Positions 38,636-51,754 of a stretch of DNA of 64,000 bases are shown one piece after another. Each line of letters opens with the position of its first letter. The first letter of the stretch is position 1. The DNA comes from Lasioglossum baleicum (taxonomy: Eukaryota; Arthropoda; Insecta; Hymenoptera; Halictidae), in NCBI RefSeq assembly GCF_051020765.1, contig NW_027469102.1, positions 992,001 through 1,056,000 of the forward strand, read 5' to 3'. The notes beneath the pieces were generated by a model. The model did no database searches and was not told where the DNA came from. It worked only from the letters and a program-made list of their open reading frames with translations. The position numbers and the translations under genes were made by a program.

Positions 38636-41600
38636 CTGCAGGATTCATCCTCTCGCACGTGTTTTTACTCGACTAGCCTGCGGGATGAATCCTCTCGCAC
38701 GTGTTTTTGCTCGACTAGCCTGCGGGATGCATCCTCTCGCACGTGTTTTTGCTCGACTAGCCTGCGGGATGCATCCTCTCGCACGTGTTTTTGCTCGACT
38801 AGCCTGCGGGATGCATCCTCTCGCACGTGTTTTTGCTCGACTAGCCTGCGGGACGCATCCTCTCACACGTGTTTTTACTCGACTAGCCTGCGGGATGCAT
38901 CCTCTCGCACGTGTTTTTACTCGACTAGCCTGCGGGAAGCATCCTCTTGCACGTGTTTTTACTCGACTAGCCTGCGGGATGCATCCTCTCGCACGTGTTT
39001 TTACTCGACTAGCCTGCGGGAAGCATCCTCTCGCACGTGTTTTTACTCGACTAGTCTGCGGGAAGCATCCTCTCGCACGTGTTTTTACTCGACTAGCCTG
39101 CGGGAAGCATCCTCTCGCACGTGTTTTTACTCGACTAGTCTGCGGGAAGCATCCTCTCGCACGTGTTTTTACTCGACTAGTCTGCGGGATGCATCCTCTC
39201 GCACGTGTTTTTGCTCGACTAGCCTGCGGGATGCATCCTCTCCCACGTGTTTTTGCTCGACTAGCCTGCGGGATGCATCCTCTCGCACGTGTTTTTGCTC
39301 GACTAGCCTGCGGGATGCATCCTCTCGCACGTGTTTTTGCTCGACTAGCCATGCGCATCCCAAAAAACCTGCGCATGCGCATCCCACAAAACCTCGCACG
39401 TGTTTTTACTCGACTAGCCTTTGGGATGCATCCTCTCGCACGTGTTTTTACTCGAGTAGCCTGCGGGATGCATCCTCTCGCACGTGTTTTTACTCGACTA
39501 GCCTGCGGGATGCATCCTCTCGCACGTGTTTTTGCTCGACTAGCCTGCGGGATGCATCCTCTCGCACGTGTTTTTGCTCGACTAGCCTGCGGGATGCATC
39601 CTCTCGCACGTGTTTTTGCTCGACTAGCCTGCGGGATGCATCCTCTCGCACGTGTTTTTACTCGACTAGCCTTCGGGATGCATCCTCTCGCACGTGTTTT
39701 TACTCGACTAGCCTGCGGGACGCATCCTCTCGCACGTGTTTTTACTCGACTAGCCTGCGGGAAGCATCCTCTCGCACGTGTTTTTACTCGACTAGTCTGC
39801 GGGATGCATCCTCTCGCACGTGTTTTTGCTCGACTAGCCTGCGGGATGCATCCTCTCGCACGTGTTTTTGCTCGACTAGCCTGCGGGATGCATCCTCTCG
39901 CACGTGTATTTGCTCGACTAGCCTGCGGGATGCATCCTCTCGCACGTGTTTGTGCTCGACTAGCCTGCGGGATGCATCCTCTCGCACGTGTTTTTACTTG
40001 ACTAGCCTGCGGGATGCATCCTCTCGCACGTGTTTTTGCTCGACTAGCCTGCGGGATGCATCCTCTCGCACGTGTTTTTGCTCGACTAGCCTGCGGGATG
40101 CATCCTCTCGGACATGTTTTTACTCGACTAGCCTGCGGGATGCATCCTTTCGCACGTGTTTTTGCTCGACTAGCCTGCGGGATGCATCCTCTCGCACGTG
40201 TTTTTGCTCGACTAGCCTGCGGGATGCATCCTCTCGCATGTGTTTTTGCTCGACTAGCCTGCGGGATGCATCCTCTCGCACGTGTTTTTGCTCGACTAGC
40301 CTGCAGGATTCATCCTCTCGCACGTGTTTTTACTCGACTAGCCTGCGGGATGAATCCTCTCGCACGTGTTTTTGCTCGACTAGCCTGCGGGATGCATCCT
40401 CTCGCACGTGTTTTTGTTCGACTAGCCTGCGGGATGCATCCTCTCGCACGTGTTTTTGCTCGACTAGCCTGCGGGATGCATCCTCTCGCACGTGTTTTTG
40501 CTCGACTAGCCTGCGGGACGCATCCTCTCACACGTGTTTTTACTCGACTAGCCTGCGGGATGCATCCTCTCGCACGTGTTTTTACTCGACTAGCCTGCGG
40601 GAAGCATCCTCTTGCACGTGTTTTTACTCGACTAGCCTGCGGGATGCATCCTCTCGCACGTGTTTTTACTCGACTAGCCTGCGGGAAGCATCCTCTCGCA
40701 CGTGTTTTTACTCGACTAGTCTGCGGGAAGCATCCTCTCGCACGTGTTTTTACTCGACTAGCCTGCGGGAAGCATCCTCTCGCACGTGTTTTTACTCGAC
40801 TAGTCTGCGGGAAGCATCCTCTCGCACGTGTTTTTACTCGACTAGTCTGCGGGATGCATCCTCTCGCACGTGTTTTTGCTCGACTAGCCTGCGGGATGCA
40901 TCCTCTCCCACGTGTTTTTGCTCGACTAGCCTGCGGGATGCATCCTCTCGCACGTGTTTTTGCTCGACTAGCCTGCGGGATGCATCCTCTCGCACGTGTT
41001 TTTGCTCGACTAGCCATGCGCATCCCAAAAAACCTGCGCATGCGCATCCCACAAAACCTCGCACGTGTTTTTACTCGACTAGCCTTTGGGATGCATCCTC
41101 TCGCACGTGTTTTTACTCGAGTAGCCTGCGGGATGCATCCTCTCGCACGTGTTTTTACTCGACTAGCCTGCGGGATGCATCCTCTCGCACGTGTTTTTGC
41201 TCGACTAGCCTGCGGGATGCATCCTCTCGCACGTGTTTTTGCTCGACTATCCTGCGGGATGCATCCTCTCGCACGTGTTTTTGCTCGACTAGCCTGCGGG
41301 ATGCATCCTCTCGCACGTGTTTTTACTCGACTAGCCTTCGGGATGCATCCTCTCGCACGTGTTTTTACTTGACTAGCCTGCGGGACGCATCCTCTCGCAC
41401 GTGTTTTTACTCGACTAGCCTGCGGGAAGCATCCTCTCGCACGTGTTTTTACTCGACTAGTCTGCGGGATGCATCCTCTCGCACGTGTTTTTGCTCGACT
41501 AGCCTGCGGGATGCATCCTCTCGCACGTGTTTTTGCTCGACTAGCCTGCGGGATGCATCCTCTCGCACGTGTATTTGCTCGACTAGCCTGCGGGATGCAT

Positions 41601-41965
41601 CCTCTCGCACGTGTTTGTGCTCGACTAGCCTGCGGGATGCATCCTCTCGCACGTGTTTTTACTTGACTAGCCTGCGGGATGCATCCTCTCGCACGTGTTT
41701 TTGCTCGACTAGCCTGCGGGATGCATCCTCTCGCACGTGTTTTTGCTCGACTAGCCTGCGGGATGCATCCTCTCGCACATGTTTTTACTCGACTAGCCTG
41801 CGGGATGCATCCTTTCGCACGTGTTTTTGCTCGACTAGCCTGCGGGATGCATCCTCTCGCACGTGTTTTTGCTCGACTAGCCTGCGGGATGCATCCTCTC
41901 GCATGTGTTTTTGCTCGACTAGCCTGCGGGATGCATCCTCTCGCACGTGTTTTTGCTCGACTAGC
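38636..41965 (+). repeat. 1,665-bp head-to-tail duplication inside unit 6
   Basis: 38,636-40,300 is repeated as 40,301-41,965. Blocks 39351 and 41016, the CCTGCAGG joins at 38,637 and 40,302, the CTCCCACG units and the XhoI forms all shift by 1,665. The join at 40,301 replaces the ATGCGCGTCCC block that stands at this place in unit 4. Differences seen include CGGACATG near 40,111, TTGTTCGAC near 40,410 and CTATCCTG near 41,249. A trimmed form of the same duplication is present in unit 9 with a 1,581-bp period, two 42-bp units shorter. Confidence 0.88.
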
Positions 41966-42516
41966 CATGCGCGTCCCAAAAAACCTGCGCATGCGCATCC
42001 CAAAAATCCTGCGCATGCGCATCCCAAAAAACCTGCGCATGCGCATCCCACAAAACCTCGCACGTGTTTTTACTCGACTAGCCTGCGGGATGCATCCTCT
42101 CGCACGTGTTTTTACTCGACTAGCCTGCGGGATGCATCCTCTCGCACGTGTTTTTACTCGACTAGCCTGCGGGATGCATCCTCTCGCACGTGTTTTTGCT
42201 CGACTAGCCTGCGGGATGCATCCTCTCGCACGTGTTTTTGCTCGACTAGCCATGCGCATCCCAAAAAACCTGTGCATGCGCATCCCAAAAAACCTGCGCA
42301 TGCGCATCCCACAAAACCTGCGCATGGGCATCCCACAAAACTTCGCACGTGTTTTTACTCGACTAGCCTGCGGGATGCATCCTCTCGCACGTGTTTTTAC
42401 TCGACTAGCCTGCGGGATGCATCCTCTCGCACGTGTTTTTGCTCGACTAGCCTGCGGGATGCATCCTCTCGCACGTGTTTGTGCTCGACTAGCCTGCGGG
42501 ATGCATCCTCTCGCAC

Positions 42517-42767
42517 GTGTTCTACTTGACTAGCCTGCGGGATGCATCCTCTCGCACGTGTATTTGCTCGACTAGCCTGCGGGATGCATCCTCTCGCACG
42601 TGTTTGTGCTCGACTAGCCTGCGGGATGCATCCTCTCGCACGTGTTTTTACTCGACTAGCCTGCGGGATGCATCCTCTCGCACGTGTTTTTGCTCGACTA
42701 GCCTGCGGGATGCATCCTCTCGCACGTGTTTGTGCTCGACTAGCCTGCGGGATGCATCCTCTCGCAC
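42517..42767 (+). repeat. Marker-bounded unit 7 (251 bp)
   Basis: Six units only (five of 42 bp and the 41-bp marker): TGTATTTG, TGTTTGTG, A-type, G-type, TGTTTGTG, then the next marker. There is no 24-bp block. Identical-length units recur at 47,902-48,152 and 51,755-52,005, always followed by a unit of 899 or 923 bp. This is a compact diagnostic cassette of the higher-order repeat. Confidence 0.88.
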
Positions 42768-43666
42768 GTGTTCTACTTGACTAGCCTGCGGGATGCATCC
42801 TCTCGCACGTGTATTTGCTCGACTAGCCTGCGGGATGCATCCTCTCGCACGTGTTTGTGCTCGACTAGCCTGCGGGATGCATCCTCTCGCACGTGTTTTT
42901 ACTTGACTAGCCTGCGGGATGCATCCTCTCGCACGTGTTTTTGCTCGACTAGCCTGCGGGATGCATCCTCTCGCACGTGTTTTTGCTCGACTAGACTGCG
43001 GGATGCATCCTTTCGCACGTGTTTTTGCTCGACTAGCCTGCGGGATGCATCCTCTCGCACGTGTTTTTGCTCGACTAGCCTGCGGGATGCATCCTCTCGC
43101 ACGTGTTTTTGCTCGACTAGCCTGCGGGATGCATCCTCTCGCACGTGTTTTTGCTCGACTAGCCATGCGCGTCCCAAAAAACCTGCGCATGCGCATCCCA
43201 CAAAACCTCGCACGTGTTTTTACTCGACTAGCCTGCGGGATGCATCCTCTCGCACGTGTTTTTACTCGACTAGCCTGCGGGATGCATCCTCTCGCACGTG
43301 TTTTTACTCGACTAGCCTGCGGGATGCATCCTCTCGCACGTGTTTTTGCTCGACTAGCCTGCGGGATGCATCCTCTCGCACGTGTTTTTGCTCGACTAGC
43401 CATGCGCATCCCAAAAAACCTGTGCATGCGCATCCCAAAAAACCTGCGCATGCGCATCCCACAAAACCTGCGCATGCGCATCCCACAAAACTTCGCACGT
43501 GTTTTTACTCGACTAGCCTGCGGTATGCATCCTCTCGCACGTGTTTTTACTCGACTAGCCTGCGGGATGCATCCTCTCGCACGTGTTTTTGCTCGACTAG
43601 CCTGCGGGATGCATCCTCTCGCACGTGTTTGTGCTCGACTAGCCTGCGGGATGCATCCTCTCGCAC
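42768..43666 (+). repeat. Marker-bounded unit 8 (899 bp)
   Basis: Blocks are 43165-43207 (2 units, ATGCGCGTCCC start, ends CCTCGC) and 43402-43492 (4 units with CCTGTGCATG, ends CTTCGC). Private forms are CTAGACTGCGGG near 42,993 and CCTTTCG just after it. The unit resembles unit 5 with the first two blocks reduced to one. It is repeated 5,385 bp later as unit 11. Confidence 0.86.
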
Positions 43667-46600
43667 GTGTTCTACTTGACTAGCCTGCGGGATGCATCCT
43701 CTCGCACGTGTATTTGCTCGACTAGCCTGCGGGATGCATCCTCTCGCACGTGTTTGTGCTCGACTAGCCTGCGGGATGCATCCTCTCGCACGTGTTTTTA
43801 CTTGACCAGCCTGCGGGATGCATCCTCTCGCACGTGGTTTTGCTCGACTAGCCTGCGGGATGCATCCTCTCGCACGTGTTTTTGCTCGACTAGCCTGCGG
43901 GATGCATCCTCTCGCACGTGTTTTTACTCGACTAGCCTGCGGGATGCATCCTCTCGCACGTGTTTTTGCTCGACTAGCCTGCGGGATGCATCCTCTCGCA
44001 CGCGTTTTTACTCGACTAGCCTGCGGGATTCATCCTCTCGCACGTGCTTTTACTCGACTAGCCTGCGGGATGCATCCTCTCGCACGTGTTTTTGCTCGAC
44101 TAGCCTGCAGGATTCATCCTCTCGCACGTGTTTTTACTCGACTAGCCTGCGGGATGAATCCTCTCGCACGTGTTTTTGCTCGACTAGCCTGCGGGATGCA
44201 TCCTCTCGCACGTGTTTTTGCTCGACTAGCCTGCGGGATGCATCCTCTCGCACGTGTTTTTGCTCGACTAGCCTGCGGGATGCATCCTCTCGCACGTGTT
44301 TTTGCTCGACTAGCCTGCGGGACGCATCCTCTCACACGTGTTTTTACTCGACTAGCCTGCGGGATGCATCCTCTCGCACGTGTTTTTACTCGACTAGCCT
44401 GCGGGAAGCATCCTCTTGCACGTGTTTTTACTCGACTAGCCTGCGGGATGCATCCTCTCGCACGTGTTTTTACTCGACTAGCCTGCGGGAAGCATCCTCT
44501 CGCACGTGTTTTTACTCGACTAGTCTGCGGGAAGCATCCTCTCGCACGTGTTTTTACTCGACTAGCCTGCGGGAAGCATCCTCTCGCACGTGTTTTTACT
44601 CGACTAGTCTGCGGGAAGCATCCTCTCGCACGTGTTTTTACTCGACTAGTCTGCGGGATGCATCCTCTCGCACGTGTTTTTGCTCGACTAGCCTGCGGGA
44701 TGCATCCTCTCCCACGTGTTTTTGCTCGACTAGCCTGCGGGATGCATCCTCTCGCACGTGTTTTTGCTCGACTAGCCTGCGGGATGCATCCTCTCGCACG
44801 TGTTTTTGCTCGACTAGCCATGCGCATCCCAAAAAACCTGCGCATGCGCATCCCACAAAACCTCGCACGTGTTTTTACTCGACTAGCCTTTGGGATGCAT
44901 CCTCTCGCACGTGTTTTTACTCGAGTAGCCTGCGGGATGCATCCTCTCGCACGTGTTTTTACTCGACTAGCCTGCGGGATGCATCCTCTCGCACGTGTTT
45001 TTGCTCGACTAGCCTGCGGGATGCATCCTCTCGCACGTGTTTTTGCTCGACTAGCCTGCGGGATGCATCCTCTCGCACGTGTTTTTGCTCGACTAGCCTG
45101 CGGGATGCATCCTCTCGCACGTGTTTTTACTCGACTAGCCTTCGGGATGCATCCTCTCGCACGTGTTTTTACTCGACTAGCCTGCGGGACGCATCCTCTC
45201 GCACGTGTTTTTACTCGACTAGCCTGCGGGAAGCATCCTCTCGCACGTGTTTTTACTCGACTAGTCTGCGGGATGCATCCTCTCGCACGTGTTTTTGCTC
45301 GACTAGCCTGCGGGATGCATCCTCTCGCACGTGTTTTTGCTCGACTAGCCTGCGGGATGCATCCTCTCGCACGTGTATTTGCTCGACTAGCCTGCGGGAT
45401 GCATCCTCTCGCACGTGTTTGTGCTCGACTAGCCTGCGGGATGCATCCTCTCGCACGTGTTTTTACTTGACTAGCCTGCGGGATGCATCCTCTCGCACGT
45501 GTTTTTGCTCGACTAGCCTGCGGGATGCATCCTCTCGCACGTGTTTTTGCTCGACTAGCCTGCGGGATGCATCCTCTCGCACATGTTTTTACTCGACTAG
45601 CCTGCGGGATGCATCCTTTCGCACGTGTTTTTGCTCGACTAGCCTGCGGGATGCATCCTCTCGCACGTGTTTTTGCTCGACTAGCCTGCAGGATTCATCC
45701 TCTCGCACGTGTTTTTACTCGACTAGCCTGCGGGATGAATCCTCTCGCACGTGTTTTTGCTCGACTAGCCTGCGGGATGCATCCTCTCGCACGTGTTTTT
45801 GTTCGACTAGCCTGCGGGATGCATCCTCTCGCACGTGTTTTTGCTCGACTAGCCTGCGGGATGCATCCTCTCGCACGTGTTTTTGCTCGACTAGCCTGCG
45901 GGACGCATCCTCTCACACGTGTTTTTACTCGACTAGCCTGCGGGATGCATCCTCTCGCACGTGTTTTTACTCGACTAGCCTGCGGGAAGCATCCTCTTGC
46001 ACGTGTTTTTACTCGACTAGCCTGCGGGATGCATCCTCTCGCACGTGTTTTTACTCGACTAGCCTGCGGGAAGCATCCTCTCGCACGTGTTTTTACTCGA
46101 CTAGTCTGCGGGAAGCATCCTCTCGCACGTGTTTTTACTCGACTAGCCTGCGGGAAGCATCCTCTCGCACGTGTTTTTACTCGACTAGTCTGCGGGAAGC
46201 ATCCTCTCGCACGTGTTTTTACTCGACTAGTCTGCGGGATGCATCCTCTCGCACGTGTTTTTGCTCGACTAGCCTGCGGGATGCATCCTCTCCCACGTGT
46301 TTTTGCTCGACTAGCCTGCGGGATGCATCCTCTCGCACGTGTTTTTGCTCGACTAGCCTGCGGGATGCATCCTCTCGCACGTGTTTTTGCTCGACTAGCC
46401 ATGCGCATCCCAAAAAACCTGCGCATGCGCATCCCACAAAACCTCGCACGTGTTTTTACTCGACTAGCCTTTGGGATGCATCCTCTCGCACGTGTTTTTA
46501 CTCGAGTAGCCTGCGGGATGCATCCTCTCGCACGTGTTTTTACTCGACTAGCCTGCGGGATGCATCCTCTCGCACGTGTTTTTGCTCGACTAGCCTGCGG

Positions 46601-47901
46601 GATGCATCCTCTCGCACGTGTTTTTGCTCGACTAGCCTGCGGGATGCATCCTCTCGCACGTGTTTTTGCTCGACTAGCCTGCGGGATGCATCCTCTCGCA
46701 CGTGTTTTTACTCGACTAGCCTTCGGGATGCATCCTCTCGCACGTGTTTTTACTTGACTAGCCTGCGGGACGCATCCTCTCGCACGTGTTTTTACTCGAC
46801 TAGCCTGCGGGAAGCATCCTCTCGCACGTGTTTTTACTCGACTAGTCTGCGGGATGCATCCTCTCGCACGTGTTTTTGCTCGACTAGCCTGCGGGATGCA
46901 TCCTCTCGCACGTGTTTTTGCTCGACTAGCCTGCGGGATGCATCCTCTCGCACGTGTATTTGCTCGACTAGCCTGCGGGATGCATCCTCTCGCACGTGTT
47001 TGTGCTCGACTAGCCTGCGGGATGCATCCTCTCGCACGTGTTTTTACTTGACTAGCCTGCGGGATGCATCCTCTCGCACGTGTTTTTGCTCGACTAGCCT
47101 GCGGGATGCATCCTCTCGCACGTGTTTTTGCTCGACTAGCCTGCGGGATGCATCCTCTCGCACATGTTTTTACTCGACTAGCCTGCGGGATGCATCCTTT
47201 CGCACGTGTTTTTGCTCGACTAGCCTGCGGGATGCATCCTCTCGCACGTGTTTTTGCTCGACTAGCCTGCGGGATGCATCCTCTCGCATGTGTTTTTGCT
47301 CGACTAGCCTGCGGGATGCATCCTCTCGCACGTGTTTTTGCTCGACTAGCCATGCGCGTCCCAAAAAACCTGCGCATGCGCATCCCAAAAATCCTGCGCA
47401 TGCGCATCCCAAAAAACCTGCGCATGCGCATCCCACAAAACCTCGCACGTGTTTTTACTCGACTAGCCTGCGGGATGCATCCTCTCGCACGTGTTTTTAC
47501 TCGACTAGCCTGCGGGATGCATCCTCTCGCACGTGTTTTTACTCGACTAGCCTGCGGGATGCATCCTCTCGCACGTGTTTTTGCTCGACTAGCCTGCGGG
47601 ATGCATCCTCTCGCACGTGTTTTTGCTCGACTAGCCATGCGCATCCCAAAAAACCTGTGCATGCGCATCCCAAAAAACCTGCGCATGCGCATCCCACAAA
47701 ACCTGCGCATGGGCATCCCACAAAACTTCGCACGTGTTTTTACTCGACTAGCCTGCGGGATGCATCCTCTCGCACGTGTTTTTACTCGACTAGCCTGCGG
47801 GATGCATCCTCTCGCACGTGTTTTTGCTCGACTAGCCTGCGGGATGCATCCTCTCGCACGTGTTTGTGCTCGACTAGCCTGCGGGATGCATCCTCTCGCA
47901 C
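43667..47901 (+). repeat. Marker-bounded unit 9 (4,235 bp), trimmed copy of unit 6
   Basis: Blocks are 44820-44862 (2 units), 46401-46443 (2), 47352-47442 (4, CAAAAATCC) and 47637-47727 (4, GCATGGGCATC). The offset to unit 6 is 6,309 at the left marker, 5,469 at the first block and 5,385 from the second block onward. The left part with the blocks of 37.8 and 38.3 kb has been lost. A CACGTGGTTTTG form near 43,835 is private and shared with unit 12. TTGTTCGAC is kept near 45,799. Confidence 0.86.
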
Positions 47902-48152
47902 GTGTTCTACTTGACTAGCCTGCGGGATGCATCCTCTCGCACGTGTATTTGCTCGACTAGCCTGCGGGATGCATCCTCTCGCACGTGTTTGTGCTCGACT
48001 AGCCTGCGGGATGCATCCTCTCGCACGTGTTTTTACTCGACTAGCCTGCGGGATGCATCCTCTCGCACGTGTTTTTGCTCGACTAGCCTGCGGGATGCAT
48101 CCTCTCGCACGTGTTTGTGCTCGACTAGCCTGCGGGATGCATCCTCTCGCAC
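47902..48152 (+). repeat. Marker-bounded unit 10 (251 bp)
   Basis: This is the second copy of the six-unit cassette, 5,385 bp after unit 7, with the same order of variants and the same 251-bp length. No block and no difference from unit 7 was noticed. Confidence 0.88.
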
Positions 48153-49051
48153 GTGTTCTACTTGACTAGCCTGCGGGATGCATCCTCTCGCACGTGTATT
48201 TGCTCGACTAGCCTGCGGGATGCATCCTCTCGCACGTGTTTGTGCTCGACTAGCCTGCGGGATGCATCCTCTCGCACGTGTTTTTACTTGACTAGCCTGC
48301 GGGATGCATCCTCTCGCACGTGTTTTTGCTCGACTAGCCTGCGGGATGCATCCTCTCGCACGTGTTTTTGCTCGACTAGACTGCGGGATGCATCCTTTCG
48401 CACGTGTTTTTGCTCGACTAGCCTGCGGGATGCATCCTCTCGCACGTGTTTTTGCTCTCGACTAGCCTGCGGGATGCATCCTCTCGCACGTGTTTTTGCT
48501 CGACTAGCCTGCGGGATGCATCCTCTCGCACGTGTTTTTGCTCGACTAGCCATGCGCGTCCCAAAAAACCTGCGCATGCGCATCCCACAAAACCTCGCAC
48601 GTGTTTTTACTCGACTAGCCTGCGGGATGCATCCTCTCGCACGTGTTTTTACTCGACTAGCCTGCGGGATGCATCCTCTCGCACGTGTTTTTACTCGACT
48701 AGCCTGCGGGATGCATCCTCTCGCACGTGTTTTTGCTCGACTAGCCTGCGGATGCATCCTCTCGCACGTGTTTTTGCTCGACTAGCCATGCGCATCCCAA
48801 AAAACCTGTGCATGCGCATCCCAAAAAACCTGCGCATGCGCATCCCACAAAACCTGCGCATGCGCATCCCACAAAACTTCGCACGTGTTTTTACTCGACT
48901 AGCCTGCGGTATGCATCCTCTCGCACGTGTTTTACTCGACTAGCCTGCGGGATGCATCCTCTCGCACGTGTTTTTGCTCGACTAGCCTGCGGGATGCATC
49001 CTCTCGCACGTGTTTGTGCTCGACTAGCCTGCGGGATGCATCCTCTCGCAC
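48153..49051 (+). repeat. Marker-bounded unit 11 (899 bp) with private indels
   Basis: Blocks are 48552-48594 (2 units) and 48788-48878 (4). The unit matches unit 8 at +5,385 but has an extra TC in TTGCTCTCGACTAG near 48,456, a missing G in CTGCGGATGC near 48,750 and a missing T in GTGTTTTACTCG near 48,931. The three changes cancel in total length. Because the parent copy has none of them, they are recent changes or consensus errors. Confidence 0.85.
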
Positions 49052-51754
49052 GTGTTCTACTTGACTAGCCTGCGGGATGCATCCTCTCGCACGTGTATTT
49101 GCTCGACTAGCCTGCGGGATGCATCCTCTCGCACGTGTTTGTGCTCGACTAGCCTGCGGGATGCATCCTCTCGCACGTGTTTTTACTTGACCAGCCTGCG
49201 GATGCATCCTCTCGCACGTGGTTTTGCTCGACTAGCCTGCGGGATGCATCCTCTCGCACGTGTTTTTGCTCGACTAGCCTGCGGGATGCATCCTCTCGCA
49301 CGTGTTTTTGCTCGACTAGCCTGCGGGATGCATCCTCTCGCACGTGTTTTTGCTCGACTAGCCTGCGGGATGCATCCTCTCGCACGTGTTTTTGCTCGAC
49401 TAGCCATGCGCGTCCCAAAAAACCTGCGCATGCGCATCACAAAAAACCTGCGCATGCGCATCCCACAAAACCTCGCACGTGTTTTTACTCGACTAGCCTG
49501 CGGGATGCATCCTCTCGCACGTGTTTTTACTCGACTAGCCTGCAGGATGCATCCTCTCGCACGAGTTTTTACTCGACTAGCCTGCGGGATGCATCCTCTC
49601 GCACGTGTTTTTACTCGACTAGCCTGCGGGACGCATCCTCTCGCACGTGTTTTTACTCGACTAGTCTGCGGGATGCATCCTCTCGCACGTGTTTTTGCTC
49701 GACTAGCCTGCGGGATGCATACTCTCGCACGTGTTTTTGCTCGACTAGCCTGCGGGATGCATCCTCTCGCACGTGTTTTTGCTCGACTAGCCTGCGGGAT
49801 GCATCCTCTCGCACGTGTTTTTGCTCGACTAGCCTGCGGGACGCATCCTCTCACACGTGTTTTTACTCGACTAGCCTGCGGGATGCATCCTCTCGCACGT
49901 GTTTTTACTCGACTAGCCTGCGGGAAGCATCCTCTTGCACGTGTTTTTACTCGACTAGCCTGCGGGATGCATCCTCTCGCACGTGTTTTTACTCGACTAG
50001 CCTGCGGGAAGCATCCTCTCGCACGTGTTTTTACTCGACTAGTCTGCGGGAAGCATCCTCTCGCACGTGTTTTTACTCGACTAGCCTGCGGGAAGCATCC
50101 TCTCGCACGTGTTTTTACTCGACTAGTCTGCGGGAAGCATCCTCTCGCACGTGTTTTTACTCGACTAGTCTGCGGGATGCATCCTCTCGCACGTGTTTTT
50201 GCTCGACTAGCCTGCGGGATGCATCCTCTCCCACGTGTTTTTGCTCGACTAGCCTGCGGGATGCATCCTCTCGCACGTGTTTTTGCTCGACTAGCCTGCG
50301 GGATGCATCCTCTCGCACGTGTTTTTGCTCGACTAGCCATGCGCATCCCAAAAAACCTGCGCATGCGCATCCCACAAAACCTCGCACGTGTTTTTACTCG
50401 ACTAGCCTTTGGATGCATCCTCTCGCACGTGTTTTTACTCGAGTAGCCTGCGGGATGCATCCTCTCGCACGTGTTTTTACTCGACTAGCCTGCGGGATGC
50501 ATCCTCTCGCACGTGTTTTTGCTCGACTAGCCTGCGGGATGCATCCTCTCGCACGTGTTTTTGCTCGACTAGCCTGCGGGATGCATCCTCTCGCACGTGT
50601 TTTTGCTCGACTAGCCTGCGGGATGCATCCTCTCGCACGTGTTTTTACTCGACTAGCCTTCGGGATGCATCCTCTCGCACGTGTTTTTACTCGACTAGCC
50701 TGCGGGACGCATCCTCTCGCACGTGTTTTTACTCGACTAGCCTGCGGGAAGCATCCTCTCGCACGTGTTTTTACTCGACTAGTCTGCGGGATGCATCCTC
50801 TCGCACGTGTTTTTGCTCGACTAGCCTGCGGGATGCATCCTCTCGCACGTGTTTTTGCTCGACTAGCCTGCGGGATGCATCCTCTCGCACGTGTTTTTGC
50901 TCGACTAGCCTGCGGGATGCATCCTCTCGCACGTGTTTGTGCTCGACTAGCCTGCGGGATGCATCCTCTCGCACGCGTTTTTACTTGACTAGCCTGCAGG
51001 ATGCATCCTCTCGCACGTGTTTTTGCTCGACTAGCCTGCGGGATGCATCCTCTCGCACGTGTTTTTGCTCGACTAGCCTGCGGGATGCATCCTCTCGCAC
51101 ATGTTTTTACTCGACTAGCCTGCGGGATGCATCCTTTCGCACGTGTTTTTGCTCGACTAGCCTGCGGGATGCATCCTCTCGCACGTGTTTTTGCTCGACT
51201 AGCCTGCGGGATGCATCCTCTCGCATGTGTTTTTGCTCGACTAGCCTGCGGGATGCATCCTCTCGCACGTGTTTTTGCTCGACTAGCCATGCGCGTCCCA
51301 AAAAACCTGCGCATGCGCATCCCAAAAAACCTGCGCATGCGCATCCCAAAAAACCTGCGCATGCGCATCCCACAAAACCTCGCACGTGTTTTTACTCGAC
51401 TAGCCTGCGGGATGCATCCTCTCGCACGTGTTTTTACTCGACTAGCCTGCGGGATGCATCCTCTCGCACGTGTTTTTACTCGACTAGCCTGCGGGATGCA
51501 TCCTCTCGCACGTGTTTTTGCTCGACTAGCCTGCGGGATGCATCCTCTCGCACGTGTTTTTGCTCGACTAGCCATGCGCATCCCAAAAAACCTGTGCATG
51601 CGCATCCCAAAAAACCTGCGCATGCGCATCCCACAAAACCTGCGCATGGGCATCCCACAAAACTTCGCACGTGTTTTTACTCGACTAGCCTGCGGGATGC
51701 ATCCTCTCGCACGTGTTTGTGCTCGACTAGCCTGCGGGATGCATCCTCTCGCAC
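49052..51754 (+). repeat. Marker-bounded unit 12 (2,703 bp), recombinant
   Basis: Blocks are 49406-49472 (3 units, CATCACAAAAAA as in unit 6), 50339-50381 (2), 51289-51379 (4) and 51574-51664 (4, GCATGGGCATC). The start carries CACGTGGTTTTG of unit 9, the 49.4-50.0 kb part follows unit 6, and the right part follows unit 9 at about 3,937 bp. Missing single bases occur at about 49,200 (CTGCGGATGC) and 50,411 (CTTTGGATGC). Two 42-bp units have been lost just before the right marker. Confidence 0.83.

Larger units (their letters stand above)
37358..42516 (+). repeat. Marker-bounded unit 6 (5,159 bp), contains a 1,665-bp duplication
   Basis: Blocks are 37797-37863 (3 units, CATCACAAAAAA), 38268-38358 (4), 39351-39393 (2), 41016-41058 (2), 41967-42057 (4, CAAAAATCC) and 42252-42342 (4, GCATGGGCATC). 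The left part lies 4,575 bp after unit 4, and the right part 6,240 bp after it, so exactly 1,665 bp has been gained. The GCATGGGCATC change first appears here and is then inherited by later units at 47.7, 51.6 and 55.6 kb. Confidence 0.87.

Noticed and set aside
37358..42529. Other long plus-strand open frames (also 1594-5406, 18318-23282, 43667-47914, 55845-60479)
   Set aside because: They begin at GTG or TTG inside repeat units, often at the GTTCTACTTG marker, and contain nothing but the repeats. No ribosome-binding or promoter context is distinct from any other unit.
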